From positions 69,771,603-69,835,602 of the forward strand of contig NC_080081.1 of the NCBI RefSeq assembly GCF_949987535.1: DNA of 64,000 bases, in the 5' to 3' direction. The position numbers and the translations under genes are program-made. Below, piece by piece: positions 36,750 to 49,683 of the stretch (its first letter is position 1; each line of letters begins with the position of its first letter). This DNA comes from Balaenoptera acutorostrata. Taxonomy: Eukaryota; Chordata; Mammalia; Artiodactyla; Balaenopteridae. The notes under the pieces were generated by a model. That model worked only from the letters and a program-made list of their open reading frames with translations. It did not search any database and had not been told where the DNA came from.

Positions 36750-37935
36750 GTGTGTTTGTAATTCTGAGAATGTTAGATATATAGATTTGTATAACCCCAC
36801 CACAATCAAGATAAGATGAGTTCCATCACGCACAAAAAACTCATTTATCCTATCCCTTTATACCCTTGCAGTCACACTCTCTCAACAGCCAAAACAACCT
36901 TGGGTAACTACTTATCTCTTATATGGATATAGCTTTGACTTTTCAAGAATGTCATATAGATAGTCATACAGTATGTAATCTTAATATGTCCTTCTTGACT
37001 GCAACATATTGTCTCTTGAGATTCATCTAAGTAGTTGCATACATCAAGATTTTTTTTTCTTTTAATTGATGAATAGTATTCCCTTGAATAAACAGATTAC
37101 CTAATGGGTACATTTGAGCTGTATCTAGTTTATAGCAATTATGAATAGGACTACTGTAAACATTCACATAAAGGTTTTTGTGTGAACAGTTTTCATTCAT
37201 TTCTCACAAATACAAATCCAGGAGTAGAAAGGCTGAATTATATGGTAAGTATATGTTTAACTTCGTAACAAACTGCCAAACTGACAGAATGGCTGTACCA
37301 TTTGCCAGTCCCACCAGTAATATGGTCCAGTTGCTCCTCATCCTTACCAGCACTTGGCATCATGAGTATTTTTTTTTTTTTTGGCCTTTCTACTAACTGT
37401 GTAGTTACATCTCATAGTGTTTTAAATACATTGGTTAATGATGTTGAACATCTTTTCATGTGCAATTTTGACATTCTTATGCCTTCTTTGGTGAAGTATC
37501 TGCTCAAGTCTTTTGCCCATTTTTTAAAATTAGATTTCATGCTTTCTTACTACTAGTGTTTGAGAGTTTTAAATGTAGTCTTGATATAAGTCCTTTGTCA
37601 AATAAGTGATTTTCTATCATCTTCCTCCAATCTTTAAAATGTCTTTTCATTGTTTCTTTTGCAGAGTAAAAGGTTAAATTTAACTTTGATGAAGCCAATG
37701 TCAAATTTACCAATTTTTTCCTTGTATGCATCACACTTTTAAGGTCATTTCTAAAATGCTTTGCATAGCCTAGGTTGCAGAGATTTTCTCCTATGTTTTC
37801 TTATAAAAGTTCTGCAGTTTTATATCTTACCTTTACAGCTGATATTTGAGTTAATTTTTAATGAGGTTGAGGTTGAGGTTCATTTTAGCATACAACTATC
37901 CTTCCTCCCTTACACTGCTTTTGCACCTTTGACAA
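36750..37935 (-). mobile_element. Antisense LINE-1 (L1M) 3' region
   Basis: Plus-strand GTGTGAACAGTTTTCATTC, CTTTTCATGTGCAATTTTG, TTTTGCCCATTTTTTAAAAT and TTTGAGTTAATTTTTAATG are the reverse complement of L1M sequence. It ends where a sense L1 starts. Confidence 0.85.
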
Positions 37936-38629
37936 AAATCAAACAAACAAAAATAGGGGTACCTACTTTAATTTTGGACAGAGAAGACTTCAAAGCAAGG
38001 AAAGTATCAGAGATTAAGAACAGCATTACACAAAGATAAAGGAGTCAGTTTTCCAAGAAGATACCAATACGTAAAGCGCATATACCTAACAACAGAACGT
38101 AAAATTATGTGAAGCAAAAACTGCTACAACAGTAAGGAGATACAGATGAAATCACTATCATAGTTGGAGATTTCAACATCCCTCTCTCAGAAATGGACAA
38201 CTACAGGGGTTAGAAAATCTGTTAGGACATAGTTGAACTCAACAACACCAACAAACAGCTGGAGATAACTGGCATCTATATACTACTTCACTCAACCACA
38301 TTAGAATAAATGTTCTTCTCAAGCTCGCATAGACCATTCACTAAGCTAGACAACATTCTGGGCCATAAACCACATCTAACAAATTTAAAATAGTGGAAAT
38401 CACACAATGTCTACTCTCAGATCACAATGGAATTAGCTGGAAATCAGTAACCTGGAAAATCCCACAATGTGAATATTAAACGGTGCACTTCTAAATAACA
38501 CATGGGTCAAAGAAGAAATCTCAAGAGATATTAAAAATATTTCGAATGAAATGAAAATGAAAATACAACTTATCAAAATCTGTGGAATAAAATGAAAGCA
38601 ATCATTACTGGGAAATTTAGAGCATTGAA

Positions 38630-39558
38630 TGTTGTGATATTGTGATTTATAATAAGAAATATGCATTTGTTCTTGGTCCCCATTTTTGGCAGAGCTCCCT
38701 TGAAATTTCCTAAGGGATGGCAGTAATAAAAAGTGTCTTCTGTCATGTTAATGAAGTGACTTTTGGAATTCACTTAAGGATGAGAGCTAGTTGCCAACAC
38801 AGCCAACCATATAATTAGAGGGTTGGAGCTTTCAGTCCAGCCCACCTACCACCCACCTACCTCCAGGGAGAGAGGGGAGAAGGGCTGGAGATTGAGTTCA
38901 ATCACCAACGGTCACTGATTTAATCAGTCATGTGTATGTAATGACGCCACCATTAAAAAAAAAAAAACACAGGGCTGGGAGAGCTTCCCGGTCTGTGAAT
39001 ATATGGAGGTACTAGAAGGGTGGCATACCTGCAAAGGGAATGGAAGCTCCATGCCCTCTCCCCATACCTTGCCCTATGCATCTATGTGGATGTTCATCTG
39101 TATCCTTCATCATCCTTTTATAATAAACTAGTAATCCAGTAAGTAAAATGTTTCCCTAAGCTCTGTGAGCCACTCTAGCAAAGTAATCAAACCCAAGGGG
39201 GTGGCGGGAACCTCTGGTTTATATCCAGTCAGTCAGAAGTACCAGTAACGACCTGGACTTGCAACTATCGCCTGAAGTCCAAGGAGGAGGTTACTGGAAC
39301 CTACCATCTACAGTCAGTTGTTCAGAAGCACAGGTGATAACCTGGACTTACAACTGGCATCTAAAGTGAAGAGGGCCAGTCTTGTGAGACTGAGCCCTTA
39401 GCCTGTGGGATCTGATGCTATGTCAGATTTGAGTGTCAGAATTGAGTTAAACGATAGGATACCCAGCTGGTGTCACAGAGAATCTTTGGTGGTATGGGGG
39501 GGAAACCATGCCTCCACATATTGAAATTGGATGCTCAGACCTCTATAATGAAATTAAA

Positions 39559-39589
<31 letters not shown>

Positions 39590-39592
39590 TAA
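38630..39592 (+). repeat. About 960-base repeat inserted in the LINE-1
   Basis: L1 sequence stops after TTAGAGCATTGAATG and resumes at CATTAATCTAAATTTTCACC. The insert has a poly(A)-signal-like ATAATAAAC at 39121 and a second half containing GAGCCACTCTAGCAAAGTAA and GGGACTGAGCCC-like words known from a common mammalian LTR-like repeat. It ends in poly(A) plus (AT)n at 39556-39591. Family not assigned. Confidence 0.65.
39556..39591. repeat. Poly(A) and AT microsatellite
   Basis: Twelve A residues then about 12 AT units at the end of the insert. Confidence 0.95.
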
Positions 39593-41810
39593 TCTAACAG
39601 TCATTAATCTAAATTTTCACCTCAGGAAACTAGAAAAAGAAGAGTAAATGCCATCTAAAGTAAGCAGCAAAAAGAAATAATAAGAACCAGATTATAGATC
39701 AAAGAAACGGAAAACAGGAAATCAATAGAGAAAGTCAATGAAAACAAAAGCTGGCTCTTTAAAAAGATTAATAAAATTGATAAGCCTCTAGGCCAGATTA
39801 ACAAAGAAAAAAAAGGGAGGAGACGGAAATACTAATACTAGAATTGAAAGAAGAGACATAACTACATATCCCATGGAAATTAAAAGAATAATAAAGGACA
39901 CTGTGAGCAATTCTATGCCCACAGATTTGGAAACCTAGATGAAAAGAAACATTCCTTGAAAGACATAGCCTGCCAAAAGTCACACAAGAAGAAATAGACA
40001 TTTTGAATATACCTACATCTATTAAAGAAACTGAATCAATAATTAATAAGCAGAAATCACCAGGCCCAGATGGGTTCACTGGTGAATTCTACCAAACACT
40101 TAAGGAAGAAATTATACCAATTCTCTACATCTCTTTCAGAGGATAGAAGCAGAGGAACTACTTTCCTAACTCATTCTATGAAGACAGCATCACTCATACC
40201 AAAACTAGACAAACACATAATAAGTAGAGAAGACTACAGACCAATTATCTCCCATGACCAGACATGCAAAAATCCTCAATAAAACATGGGCAAATTGAAT
40301 CCAAACAAGATTAAAAGAATTATACTCCACAACCAAATGGGATTTATCCAAAGTATGCAAGGCTGGCTCAAGACAGCAATAGGCTAAAAAAAGAAAAATC
40401 ACTTTCACATCTACAGATGAAGAAAAAGCATTTGACACAATCTGACAGCCACTCATGATAAAAACTCTCAGGAAACTAGGAATAAACGGGAACTTTCTCA
40501 ACTTGATAAGGACTATCTATAAAAAAACCTACAGCTAACGTCATACTTAATGATGAAAAACTCAAAGTTTTCCCACTAAGATCAGATACAAAGCAAGGAT
40601 GTCCCTTCTCACCACTCCTTTTCAACATGACACTCAAAGTCCTTGCTAATGTGATAAAATATATACAGATTGGGAAAGAAGACATAAAACTGTCTTTGGT
40701 TACAAACAGCATGACTGTCTATGTAGAAAATCTGAAATAACTGACAAGAAACTAATAATCTATTAGTTCATTCACTGCTGCTGGGAATGAAAATGGTACA
40801 GCCACTTTGGAAGACAGTTTGGGGGTTTCTTACAAAACTCAACATACTTTTACCATATAATCCAGCAATCATGCTACTTTGTATCTACCCAAAGGAGTTG
40901 AAAACTTATATCCACACAAAAACATGCACACAGATATTTATAGAAGCTTTATTCTTAATTGCCAAAACTTGGAAGCAACCAAGATGCCCTTCTGTAGGTG
41001 AATGGAAAAATAAACTGTGGTACATTTAGATATTAGAATATATATTATTCAGCGCTAAAAAGAAATGAGCTATCAAGCCATGAAAAGACATGGAAGCACT
41101 TTAATTGCATATTACTGAGTGAAAGGAGACAATCTGAAACAGCTGCATTCTGTATGATTTCAGCTATATGACATTCTTGAAAAGGCAAAATTATGGAGAC
41201 AATAAAAAGATCAGTGGTTGCCTGGGGGCAGTGTGAAAGGATAGAACACAAAATATATTTAGGGATGTGAACATATTTTTTATGATATTATAATGATGGA
41301 TATGTGGCATTATACTTTTGTCCAAACTTATAAAAAGTATGATACCAAGAGTGAACTCTTAACTATGGACTTTAAGTGATTATGATCTATTGATTTATGT
41401 TCATCCTTGTTAAAAAAATATACGATTCTGGTGAGTGATGTTGATAATAGGGGAGGATATGTATGTGTGAAGAGGGGGAGTATATGAAAAATCTATTTAT
41501 TCCTTTCCATTTTATTGCAAGCCTAAAACTGCTCTAAAAAATAAAGTCTTCAACAAAAATAAAAATTAATTTAAAAATTTAAAAATAAAAAGAATGTCAA
41601 AAGTGATAGAAAACGTGCAGAAGACAAAGTTATGAGTTTTTATTTGGAGAAGGTTGAGTTTGAGTTTGGGTATAAGAGCCTAAATAGAAGGCTGAGAGAG
41701 AAAAAGCTCTGGGTGTTGTCCATCTAGGTAGTAAGACCATAAACCCAGAAACAAAATAAAATAAAGGCCAATAAAATTATAATACTAGGGAAAAAAAAAT
41801 TATAATACTA

Positions 41811-42004
41811 GGGACTTCCCTGCCAGTCCAGTAGTTAAGACTTTGCCTTCCAATGCAGGCGTGTGGGTTTGATCCCTGGTTGGGGAGCTAAGATCCCACA
41901 TGCCTCGTGGCCAAAAAACCAAAACATAAAACAGAAGCAATATTGTAGCAAATTCAATAAAGACTTTTTAAATGGTCCACATCAAAAAAAAAATTTTTTT
42001 TTTC
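41811..42004 (+). mobile_element. CHR-type SINE with the same long 3' tail as at 4646
   Basis: Begins GGGACTTCCCTGCCAGTCCA, then tRNA-like body, CCACATGCC, and the tail words AAAACATAAAACAGAAGC, ATTCAATAAAGAC and ATGGTCCACATC, almost identical to those at 4646-4833. A diverged duplication (AAAAATTATAATACTA upstream, AAAAATTACCATACTA at about 42006-42021) flanks it. The sequence just before it contains an extra copy of the same 18 bases (see findings). Confidence 0.9.
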
Positions 42005-42540
42005 AAAAAATTACCATACTAAATTAACTAGAATTTCCTGATGATGCCTTATTAATTCTTTTATTGAGGATTCCACTCACTGCACATAACGGTCATCACA
42101 TTCAGGGGAGAGAAAGGGAAGAGAGCATAAGCACTTGGGGGATTTATACCCAATTCCCATCAGAAATATTCTGAGCTTCTGAGGATGAACTGTGAATATT
42201 CGGGCATATGGCAATGTCCCTCATAAATGCAAATAATACTTATTTTAGATTTAGACTGTATGAATATCATAAAAACAAAACAAAATAAATGAAGCAATTT
42301 ATCTTATTATTTTCAAAAGCAACGTAAAGACATAGAAGAGTTAAAGAAATAAATGCTATTCCATGCATAAAATAACAACACCTTTAGTTACAAAATATCA
42401 TTAAAATATTTAAGGACAGAGAATGTTGATATGCAAACTAGAGGAAAATTAAGGCAACAAATTCAGTAAAGATGTGTCCATGGTTGCCCAAATTCCTGCA
42501 ACTAATAATTTGTAGTTACCCTTTTGCCAAAACAATGCCT

Positions 42541-42564
42541 TGTTTGTTTGTTTGTTTGTTTTTG
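42541..42564. repeat. (TTTG)n microsatellite
   Basis: Five TTTG units plus T-rich tail. Confidence 0.95.
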
Positions 42565-44092
42565 GTCAAAGATAAAGCAGAAGCCTTCCTTTATGGCAGG
42601 GAAAATGCACAGAGCAAAATTATATGTTGAAAATTAAAACAGCACAAACTAATATAGCATTAAAAACAGATTTCACTAAATTTAAAGGAAACTTTTTATG
42701 GAGGAATTATTGTAGAAAAGCAATCACTTATTATGAAAAACACTTTAAAATGGACTATAAAAAAATACCTTATTTGGAAAGTCAATGAATCAGAAGTCAT
42801 AAGTCTACAAGAAACAAAATGTCCTTTCTTGTTGACAGTTGACAAACTCATTAAATTGTTAGATGTACCATGAACTTTATTATCAGATATCTTCTGTAAA
42901 GGATCCATGGAGTAAAAAGAACTTGGCTGACAAAGAAGAGAAAGCTATTTGAACACTACACTATAATTTCCCTATGTTTCAGGCAGAATACTGTATTTTA
43001 ATTTTTATTTATGGATTTATTCGCACAGTGAATTCAATATACATTCCATTTTACTCTAGTTAAATCTCACTAAAAAAATTATTATTTGGTTTTCCTCCTT
43101 TAATATAAGTAGTGGTATACATATGTCAAATATACTTTCTGTGTCTGTTTCACTTCAAAGAATACTTTCATTACTAATTTTGTAAACTTAAAAAAAAAAA
43201 GGCAAAATAGTAAATATGCATATAAAGAAGTGACAGATGTACATTTTCCTGAAAAACATAAAGAAAATAAGGAGAACATAATTCTATATATATACATTTT
43301 TAAATGTTTAAATACTTCTGGAAACCAAACTAATAATAATTATATTCTACATATACAAACAACAGCCTCCACAAGGGAGACAATCATTACAAACAAGTAC
43401 TAATTTCACTTCTTTAGCCTACAAAGAGCAGTCATATTTCATTTTTTATGTCAGTTTGGTGAAAATATGTAGAAGTTTTTGACATTAGCTGTGTAATAGT
43501 CACTTTTCCCTGAACTAAAAATCAGAAAACACAGACAAAGGATTTTATGCCACTTTGAAGTGTAAGGGGAAATGTGGGTTGTTAGACACTGAAATGCTGG
43601 AATTTCCAGGTAATTGTGTTGGTTTACAAATGACAGTGGTGCTAACCAGGACTTTATAATGAAAATTTAATTATTAAAGGGGCTATAAAATTCAAGATAA
43701 TTACTGGAATAACTTTGGCTAGCAAGATAGCTTTTAGGAAAAAATCTGGATTTAAGCCCACAAAACAAACTAATTAATGAGTCATAATATTCACATTATA
43801 AGAGGATTCTTAATTATAGGGTCATTGACATAAATGCTTTATGGGATTTTCTAAATTTTGTATAGCTTACATTCCATCAAGCAGTCTATCAAACAACCTG
43901 TATTATAACTAAAAACAAAAAGAACACTTTCCTGAGAAAAATATTTACGCAATTACAAGAATTAATTTAAATGATCACTTGTGGTTGAGTTCTAATTTAT
44001 CAAATTTATCAGAGTTAAAACAGCATTAAAAACACATTTTAATAATACAAAATTGCATCACATCAATGGACAATCTAATATTGACTGAGGAA

Positions 44093-44240
44093 ATAAAGAA
44101 AACTCATTAAGTGCCTACTATGTACCAGACACTTGCTGTGATACACAGTTTATATATTCTACCTTATTTTAATTCATAGTACTATCAGATAAAGTTGGCA
44201 TTACAGTATTAAAATCATTCCATAGCTTGCAAAGGTGATT
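44093..44240 (+). repeat. MIR/L2-type fragment
   Basis: ATTAAGTGCCTACTATGTACCAGACACTTGCTGTG-like order (in separate words) is typical of ancient MIR/L2 3' ends, followed by an A/T-rich decayed part. Confidence 0.65.
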
Positions 44241-44249
44241 CTCAGAGTT

Positions 44250-44460
44250 AATCATGGTAGTTCAGAGCGAGAGCTCTGGAATCAGGCTCTCAGAATTAGA
44301 ATTCTGGTCCTAATCTACCACTTAAATCTCTGTGACCTTCAACAAGGTACTCAATTTTTATCTCTCTCATCAGCAGAACAGGATAAAATGAGGTAATACA
44401 ATTACAAACAGCTACTGGCACACAGTAAGTACTCAGTAAATGCCTTGTGCTACTACTACA
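44250..44460 (+). repeat. MIR SINE, nearly complete
   Basis: GAGAGCTCTGGAATCAGGCT, then CTCTGTGACCTTCAACAAGG and GGCACACAGTAAGTACTCAG, run through the MIR consensus in sense orientation. Confidence 0.85.
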
Positions 44461-47400
44461 TACGCTCAGATAGCCCCATCACCTAAGAACAGAGAGTACA
44501 TAATAGGACACTAGGTTGAGCCTTAGTCTCACACCAAAAGAAGGCTTGAGAACTACTCTCTTAGTGTATTTTTAATCCTTTGATATATAAAAACCTATTT
44601 ATACCTTGTGCCAGAAAACATATTTTTTCAAAGCACATTCTTCGTAAGTCAAACAAATGAGGAAGATTTGTTTTGCTTTCTATGATCTATAGAATTTAGA
44701 AACACATACTCAAACAAAAGGGGTTTTGGGGCCAAGTCAGAGAAAGACAGGACATTTACAGACAATATATATGATCATCCAAACCAAAGGAAAATGAAAT
44801 TTCTAATTCAATGAGTCATTCCTAAACACAAAATGCAAAAGCTATGATTATTTCAAGATTGGAGTTATACTTCTTGAAATCATTTATTAAACATTTGTTC
44901 ATATCTATACATTAAATAAATATTTACTAAATGTCTAGTGAAAGGTAATTTGTTTAATTATTGCTCTCAATGATAGCTGGACAGAATGGGGTCGATCGAC
45001 CAGTCCAATATAAAATAGTATTAATCCCTGAGGAATGACAAAACTTGCAAATAGCTTTCATCACTTGGCAGAATTACTCAAGATGATCATGGTGCTTGAG
45101 AATCATTACGAATAGTCTGAAATCACTACAACAACTACATACTGGCATTATTTACTTATTCAAAACAAAATTACATTAAAAATACTGTATGTGTTGCCAC
45201 AAGCTATTTAACTCAGTTCAGTAACATTTATTCCTCTTGTGGTTCATTTTTTGTTCGTTTGTTTCACAAAGGCTAAACTACATGTTAAAAGAAAAAGCAA
45301 TATAAAGTGTTATTCCTGGAGATTTAAATACTAATGGGGTACCTACAAAATCCAAAAATCAGCTAAAGAAAAATCATCTTAAACCCTTGAAAGCTTTTTT
45401 AACTTGGTACTGACTTCAAAACTTGAGTTAACACATTCCTCAATTTTAAACCACTATATCTAGAAAATAGATGGTTCACAATCAGTTTTCATCACTACAA
45501 CTGAAATTCAAAATATAAGTCCTACTTCATCACTTAAATAACTAATTCTCCATTATAAATAACATTATTGGTAGAACATTTCAAATATAAAGTAACACGG
45601 CCCCTATTATAACAATCAGTCTCTATGATTGATGATATATATTTTAAAATATAAAACTGTACTATTAGAGATAATCTAGATTACCTAACCCATTGTCATC
45701 ATAATAACAAAACCAGCATGTATGTCAATCTACATATTTTGTTGCATTTAATTTAAAAAATCCAGTGAGCTATTATTATCCTCTCTATATATAATATTCT
45801 ATATTGTTCTATTATAATGGTAGAAACTGAAACACAAAATAGTTAATAACACTTAAAGTTGTGTAAATAATAAATAGTAAACGAGGGATTTGAAGCCAAG
45901 TCTGTCTGACTTGAAAGTCCGCACATACAACAACTGTAACATGTAGCTTTCATGATAAAACAAAGCCACAAAATTTCTCCTGCACAAATAAAGCCTATTT
46001 TTAAAGGCTCCAGAAAATAAGATTATTCCTTCAATAAATTATTTTAATATTACGCCCCCTATATACAGTAAAACTCATCAATGATTAGAACAATAATAAA
46101 GTAGTGCCAACAGAGGTGAGGCTTATATAAACAATAAAAAGTTTCATAAACAGGGACTACTGAGTGGAGGAAAGTGCATGGAAACTAAGACACTTTAGCT
46201 TGAAACACAAAGGCAAAGAATTAACTTATTTTACAGTTTAGCTCAATTTCTCCAAAAAGTAAGCAAGAATTAGATAATATTGCAATTTGGGGCATGTATT
46301 TATTATACAAAAAGATTTTCCAGAAAAGGTACATAAAATTTTGTCCAAGATTTTTAAAGTTCAAATATTCTCATTCATCTAGAAGAGTTTAAAACTAACT
46401 AAAAATAAGATAACATATCGTATTTTAAGTTCTCATTCATATATATGAATTTAAGATATAGCCAGAAAATAAGAAATTCTATCAACCATTGCCCTAAAGC
46501 TAAGAATTTATGTTCTTCAAGTAGAGGGGGACATCCCATTTAAAAATCTGCCTTTAACATTTTAAAAACTGAGACAGTATCACCACCAAAATGGTGCCCC
46601 TCAAAACTAAATATAACAAAAGATTGAATTACTAATACACACAATTGTCCACTAAAGAGCCAACCTCAGACATCACGGGCTTTGAAACAATTAATGAAAA
46701 AGTATTAGATAAGAATTCAAAGAAGCACATAAGTGAATCACAGGGTAGGGTTGAAATTGTGTATGTATTATTACTGAAAAGGAAAGTGGTACATTTCTTA
46801 TTATATGTTTTCTATTGGCCATAAACTAAGAACACATATATCACTGAAAAAGTTAGTTATTACATGGAAAAATTAACATGAATGATATAAAAGAACTAAA
46901 AACAAACAAACCAAAATCAAAATCAGAAAGCTGATCCCTTCCACTGCCTTTTATCTCCATGATGAAATAAATACAATTTAAATGTCAAAATATAATATAA
47001 ACACTAAAATGAGTTTTAAAGACAGGCAATGAAAAATAACCACGTGCCTTGGATGAATGGACCAGATAACGTGTTAAATATGGTTTTAGCACTAAGATTT
47101 TATAGTAACTACTCATGATGATATAAATTATTATAATCATTTTAGTTATAGCATCTCAAACTGCATAATCTTTCTAATTTTTCTACCCAAAGCAAAACAT
47201 TATACTTCAGGTTAAAATAATTATGGACTTAATTCATATGAAATATTTAAATTACACATGGAGTTTTCTAATTGCTACTTCATCTCTAACTTCTTTTCAC
47301 AGCACTTACTAGGTTTTAAATTACTGATCATAATGTGTACTAGTTCACTTCGATGACAAAGAGCAAAACATTTTGAATTTAAATTAGGACTGGAATTTAA

Positions 47401-48609
47401 AAGTTTCACTTTTCCACTAAGCTGATCCGCCTCCCAATAAAAGTATGTAAGACCTTATAACAAAGTAATATCTCAGCAGGACATGGCCTCAAGATTCCTT
47501 TTCACTTCAAAACGCCAACCTCTACGTTATCTTGATATAAAAGAAGCATGACCCATGGATGGTAGCTGACTATTGTAAAGGTACAGGTCACATTTACATT
47601 TAGATTTATACTTTACATAAAGATGGTCCCAACACAGGGATAATATTATTAGCAACACTAAGACAGAATTTTGTTAATAGTTAATTTAAATAATTAATAG
47701 GAGAAAATCATAGGTAACACTTCAATGGACTTTAAATTGTTCCCATCTTAGTTTCATTCACTAGTTTTTCTATGAATTCAAAATTGGATGATTGATAAAG
47801 AATCTCATGTATATGTGTACATACTAATGAAGTATTCCTATATTACTATTTAGTAAACTAAATTAATGTTTACCTATATAACTTTCCCTTTAAATTCTCC
47901 AAACATAGCAATGTACACAAATAGCTATTAAAATTCAGATTTAACTTATGACGTATATGATTCTAAGATACAAGATTAAATCAGAGTTTGATACACGAGG
48001 TATTTTTTAATTTAAAAAAGAGAAGCTATAAAATTTGCACATGATATCAATCTAATTAGAAGATTCTGAATACATAAAACATGGATATGCCACTGGTTAG
48101 ATTTAGGTTATCAAACATGATCTATATATAAGAAGAAGCTAATATCACTTAATACTGTGCTACTCTTATGGCACTAGCATTATAGAATAATACCAATATT
48201 TAAGATATAAATTATGTGTTATTAAATACTATTCTTGAGAATAAACTTTACTCTAGTAATTTTATTTAATCTGACAGGATTTCACGGACAATCCAAACAA
48301 TGGGCATTTGCAAAGGGTAAGGTCAGGACTAACACTTTTCCTCAACTTCATAATATAATCACTATGCTACACCTAGTAAGAATTCTTCATTTATTATCAA
48401 GGAAGTCACTCCTTTGTGGTTATAAAAATCTAAGTGTCAGGCTTTTTTACATTGTGGAAATATATATCTGCCTTAATTCTAAAGAAACTTTTATTAGCAC
48501 CTCAAGGATAAAAACCAGTATTATAATACATTTACACAGCACCAAGTGCACCATGCATAATCTAAGCGAGGAAAAAATGGCATAACTTATATATTCAAAG
48601 AAAACTTAC

Positions 48610-48743
48610 CAGACAGTTGTTTCCACTTGACTGTCATTGAGCTGCCGGTTGTCCAGTTGTGCAAAAAGTGGGAAAAGCACTTGAATTCCTCCAATTGAAT
48701 GAATTGCACTATGAATTGAATGTGTAACTATAGCTTTTACATC
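48610..48743 (-). CDS. NBEA: NBEA exon, start of helical-solenoid region
   Basis: 134 bases: 44 codons beginning [19 protein letters not shown] and ending QVETTV, plus two bases (TG) of a split cysteine codon completed by the next exon 17 kb away. The acceptor is ACATAG and the donor GTAAGTTTT, close to consensus. The residues form amphipathic helices ([15 protein letters not shown]) as expected for the armadillo/HEAT-like DUF4704 region that neurobeachin shares with LRBA. The exon enters at phase 0 and leaves at phase 2, which fits its neighbours exactly. Confidence 0.95.
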
Positions 48744-49683
48744 CTATGTTCAAAAACAAAAATGTTTATTACATTTTCTGAAGCATAATGTTATCACTAT
48801 TTGCTTGTTCCAAACAACTTTGTAAGAAAATTAAATAAAATAGATATTTTAAAATCTATTTTTAAAATTTAAAAATCAAAATTATATAATTTTGATACAC
48901 ATATAAAATAAAAGTTTGAAATATCTTTGCTAATCACTTAAATTTGAAAACAAGTTGAGAGATTTTTACAAAGAAAATATGAAGTTCTAAATCCAAATAT
49001 ATTTTAGAATAAGAGACTCATAATGAATGTAAAGACACTCAGGCAATTTTTTTTTTTTTTTTTAACCCCACATTTGTTCATTTATTTATTTTTGTCTGTG
49101 TTGGGTCTTCGTTTCTGTGCGAGGGCTTTCCCTAGTTGTGGCAAGCGGGGGCCACTCTTCATCGCGGTGCGCGGGCCTCTCACTATCGCGGCCTCTCTTG
49201 TTGCAGAGCACAGGCTCCAGACGCGCAGGCTCAGTAGTTGTGGCTCACGGGCCTAGTTGCTCCGCGGCATGTGGGATCCTCCCAGACCAGGGCTCGAACC
49301 CGTGTCCCCTGCATTAGCAGGCAGATTCTCAACGACTGCGCCACCAGGGAAGCCCTCAGGCAATTTTTATGTTAGGGAGTTACACATTCTTAAAGCAAAG
49401 TATTTTTTAATATCTGCAATTATCTATTTAGCTAATTCACTGATTTTATTTCAAAGGATATAACACATATAACAGAAAAGACAGATTTTCTACTAAGGAG
49501 ACAAGTCCAGGGTAAAATATATTGCCAAAACAAAGTAGAAGGCAAAAACATCATTCAAAGAACTAGAAAACCAAAAAAGAAAAACAAAGAGCAACTGGAG
49601 ATTTCTAGATGAGCAATGTTTAATATGTAAAATAAAGACATAGTGCTGATGAGAACATGAAGACTAAGCTACTATTCACCCAC
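48744..49683 (-). other. NBEA intron of 940 bases with a SINE
   Basis: About a third of this intron is one CHR SINE (49052-49355). The remainder is A/T-rich with no recognised element. Without the SINE and its duplication the intron would be near 620 bases. Confidence 0.88.
49052..49355 (-). mobile_element. CHR-type SINE
   Basis: Minus-strand element ending (plus strand) CCACCAGGGAAGCCC. Flanking duplication TCAGGCAATTTTT at 49039-49051 and 49356-49368. The poly-T at 49047-49063 is its tail. CpG content is still noticeable (GCGGTGCGCGGGCC), suggesting a fairly recent insertion. It lies in the 940-base NBEA intron, antisense to the plus strand and thus sense to NBEA transcription. Confidence 0.95.

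Larger units (their letters stand above)
37950..41575 (+). mobile_element. Sense LINE-1, degenerate, split by an inserted repeat
   Basis: From 37950 to about 38630 it resembles the endonuclease part of L1 ORF2 (GGAGATTTCAACATCCC, GACAACATTCTGGGCCAT). From about 39602 to 40750 it resembles the reverse transcriptase part (CACCAGGCCCAGATGGGTTC, CAACCAAATGGGATTTATCC). From about 40760 to 41575 it is L1 3' end. Stops and frameshifts throughout mean no functional protein. Confidence 0.85.
31620..48609 (-). other. NBEA intron of 16,990 bases
   Basis: The centre (36750-42004) is repeat-dense: antisense L1, sense L1 with an inserted repeat, and a SINE. The flanks are quiet. I recognise no repeat in 31620-36690, and only MIR and simple repeats in 42005-48600. 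No exon, tRNA or small nuclear RNA gene was found. Confidence 0.75.

Noticed and set aside
37950..41575. Active LINE-1
   Set aside because: ORF2-like sequence carries many stops and is split by a 960-base insert. No long frame survives.
48235..48585. 116-codon plus-strand frame beside an NBEA exon
   Set aside because: Wrong strand for NBEA, no recognisable domain and intron-like composition.
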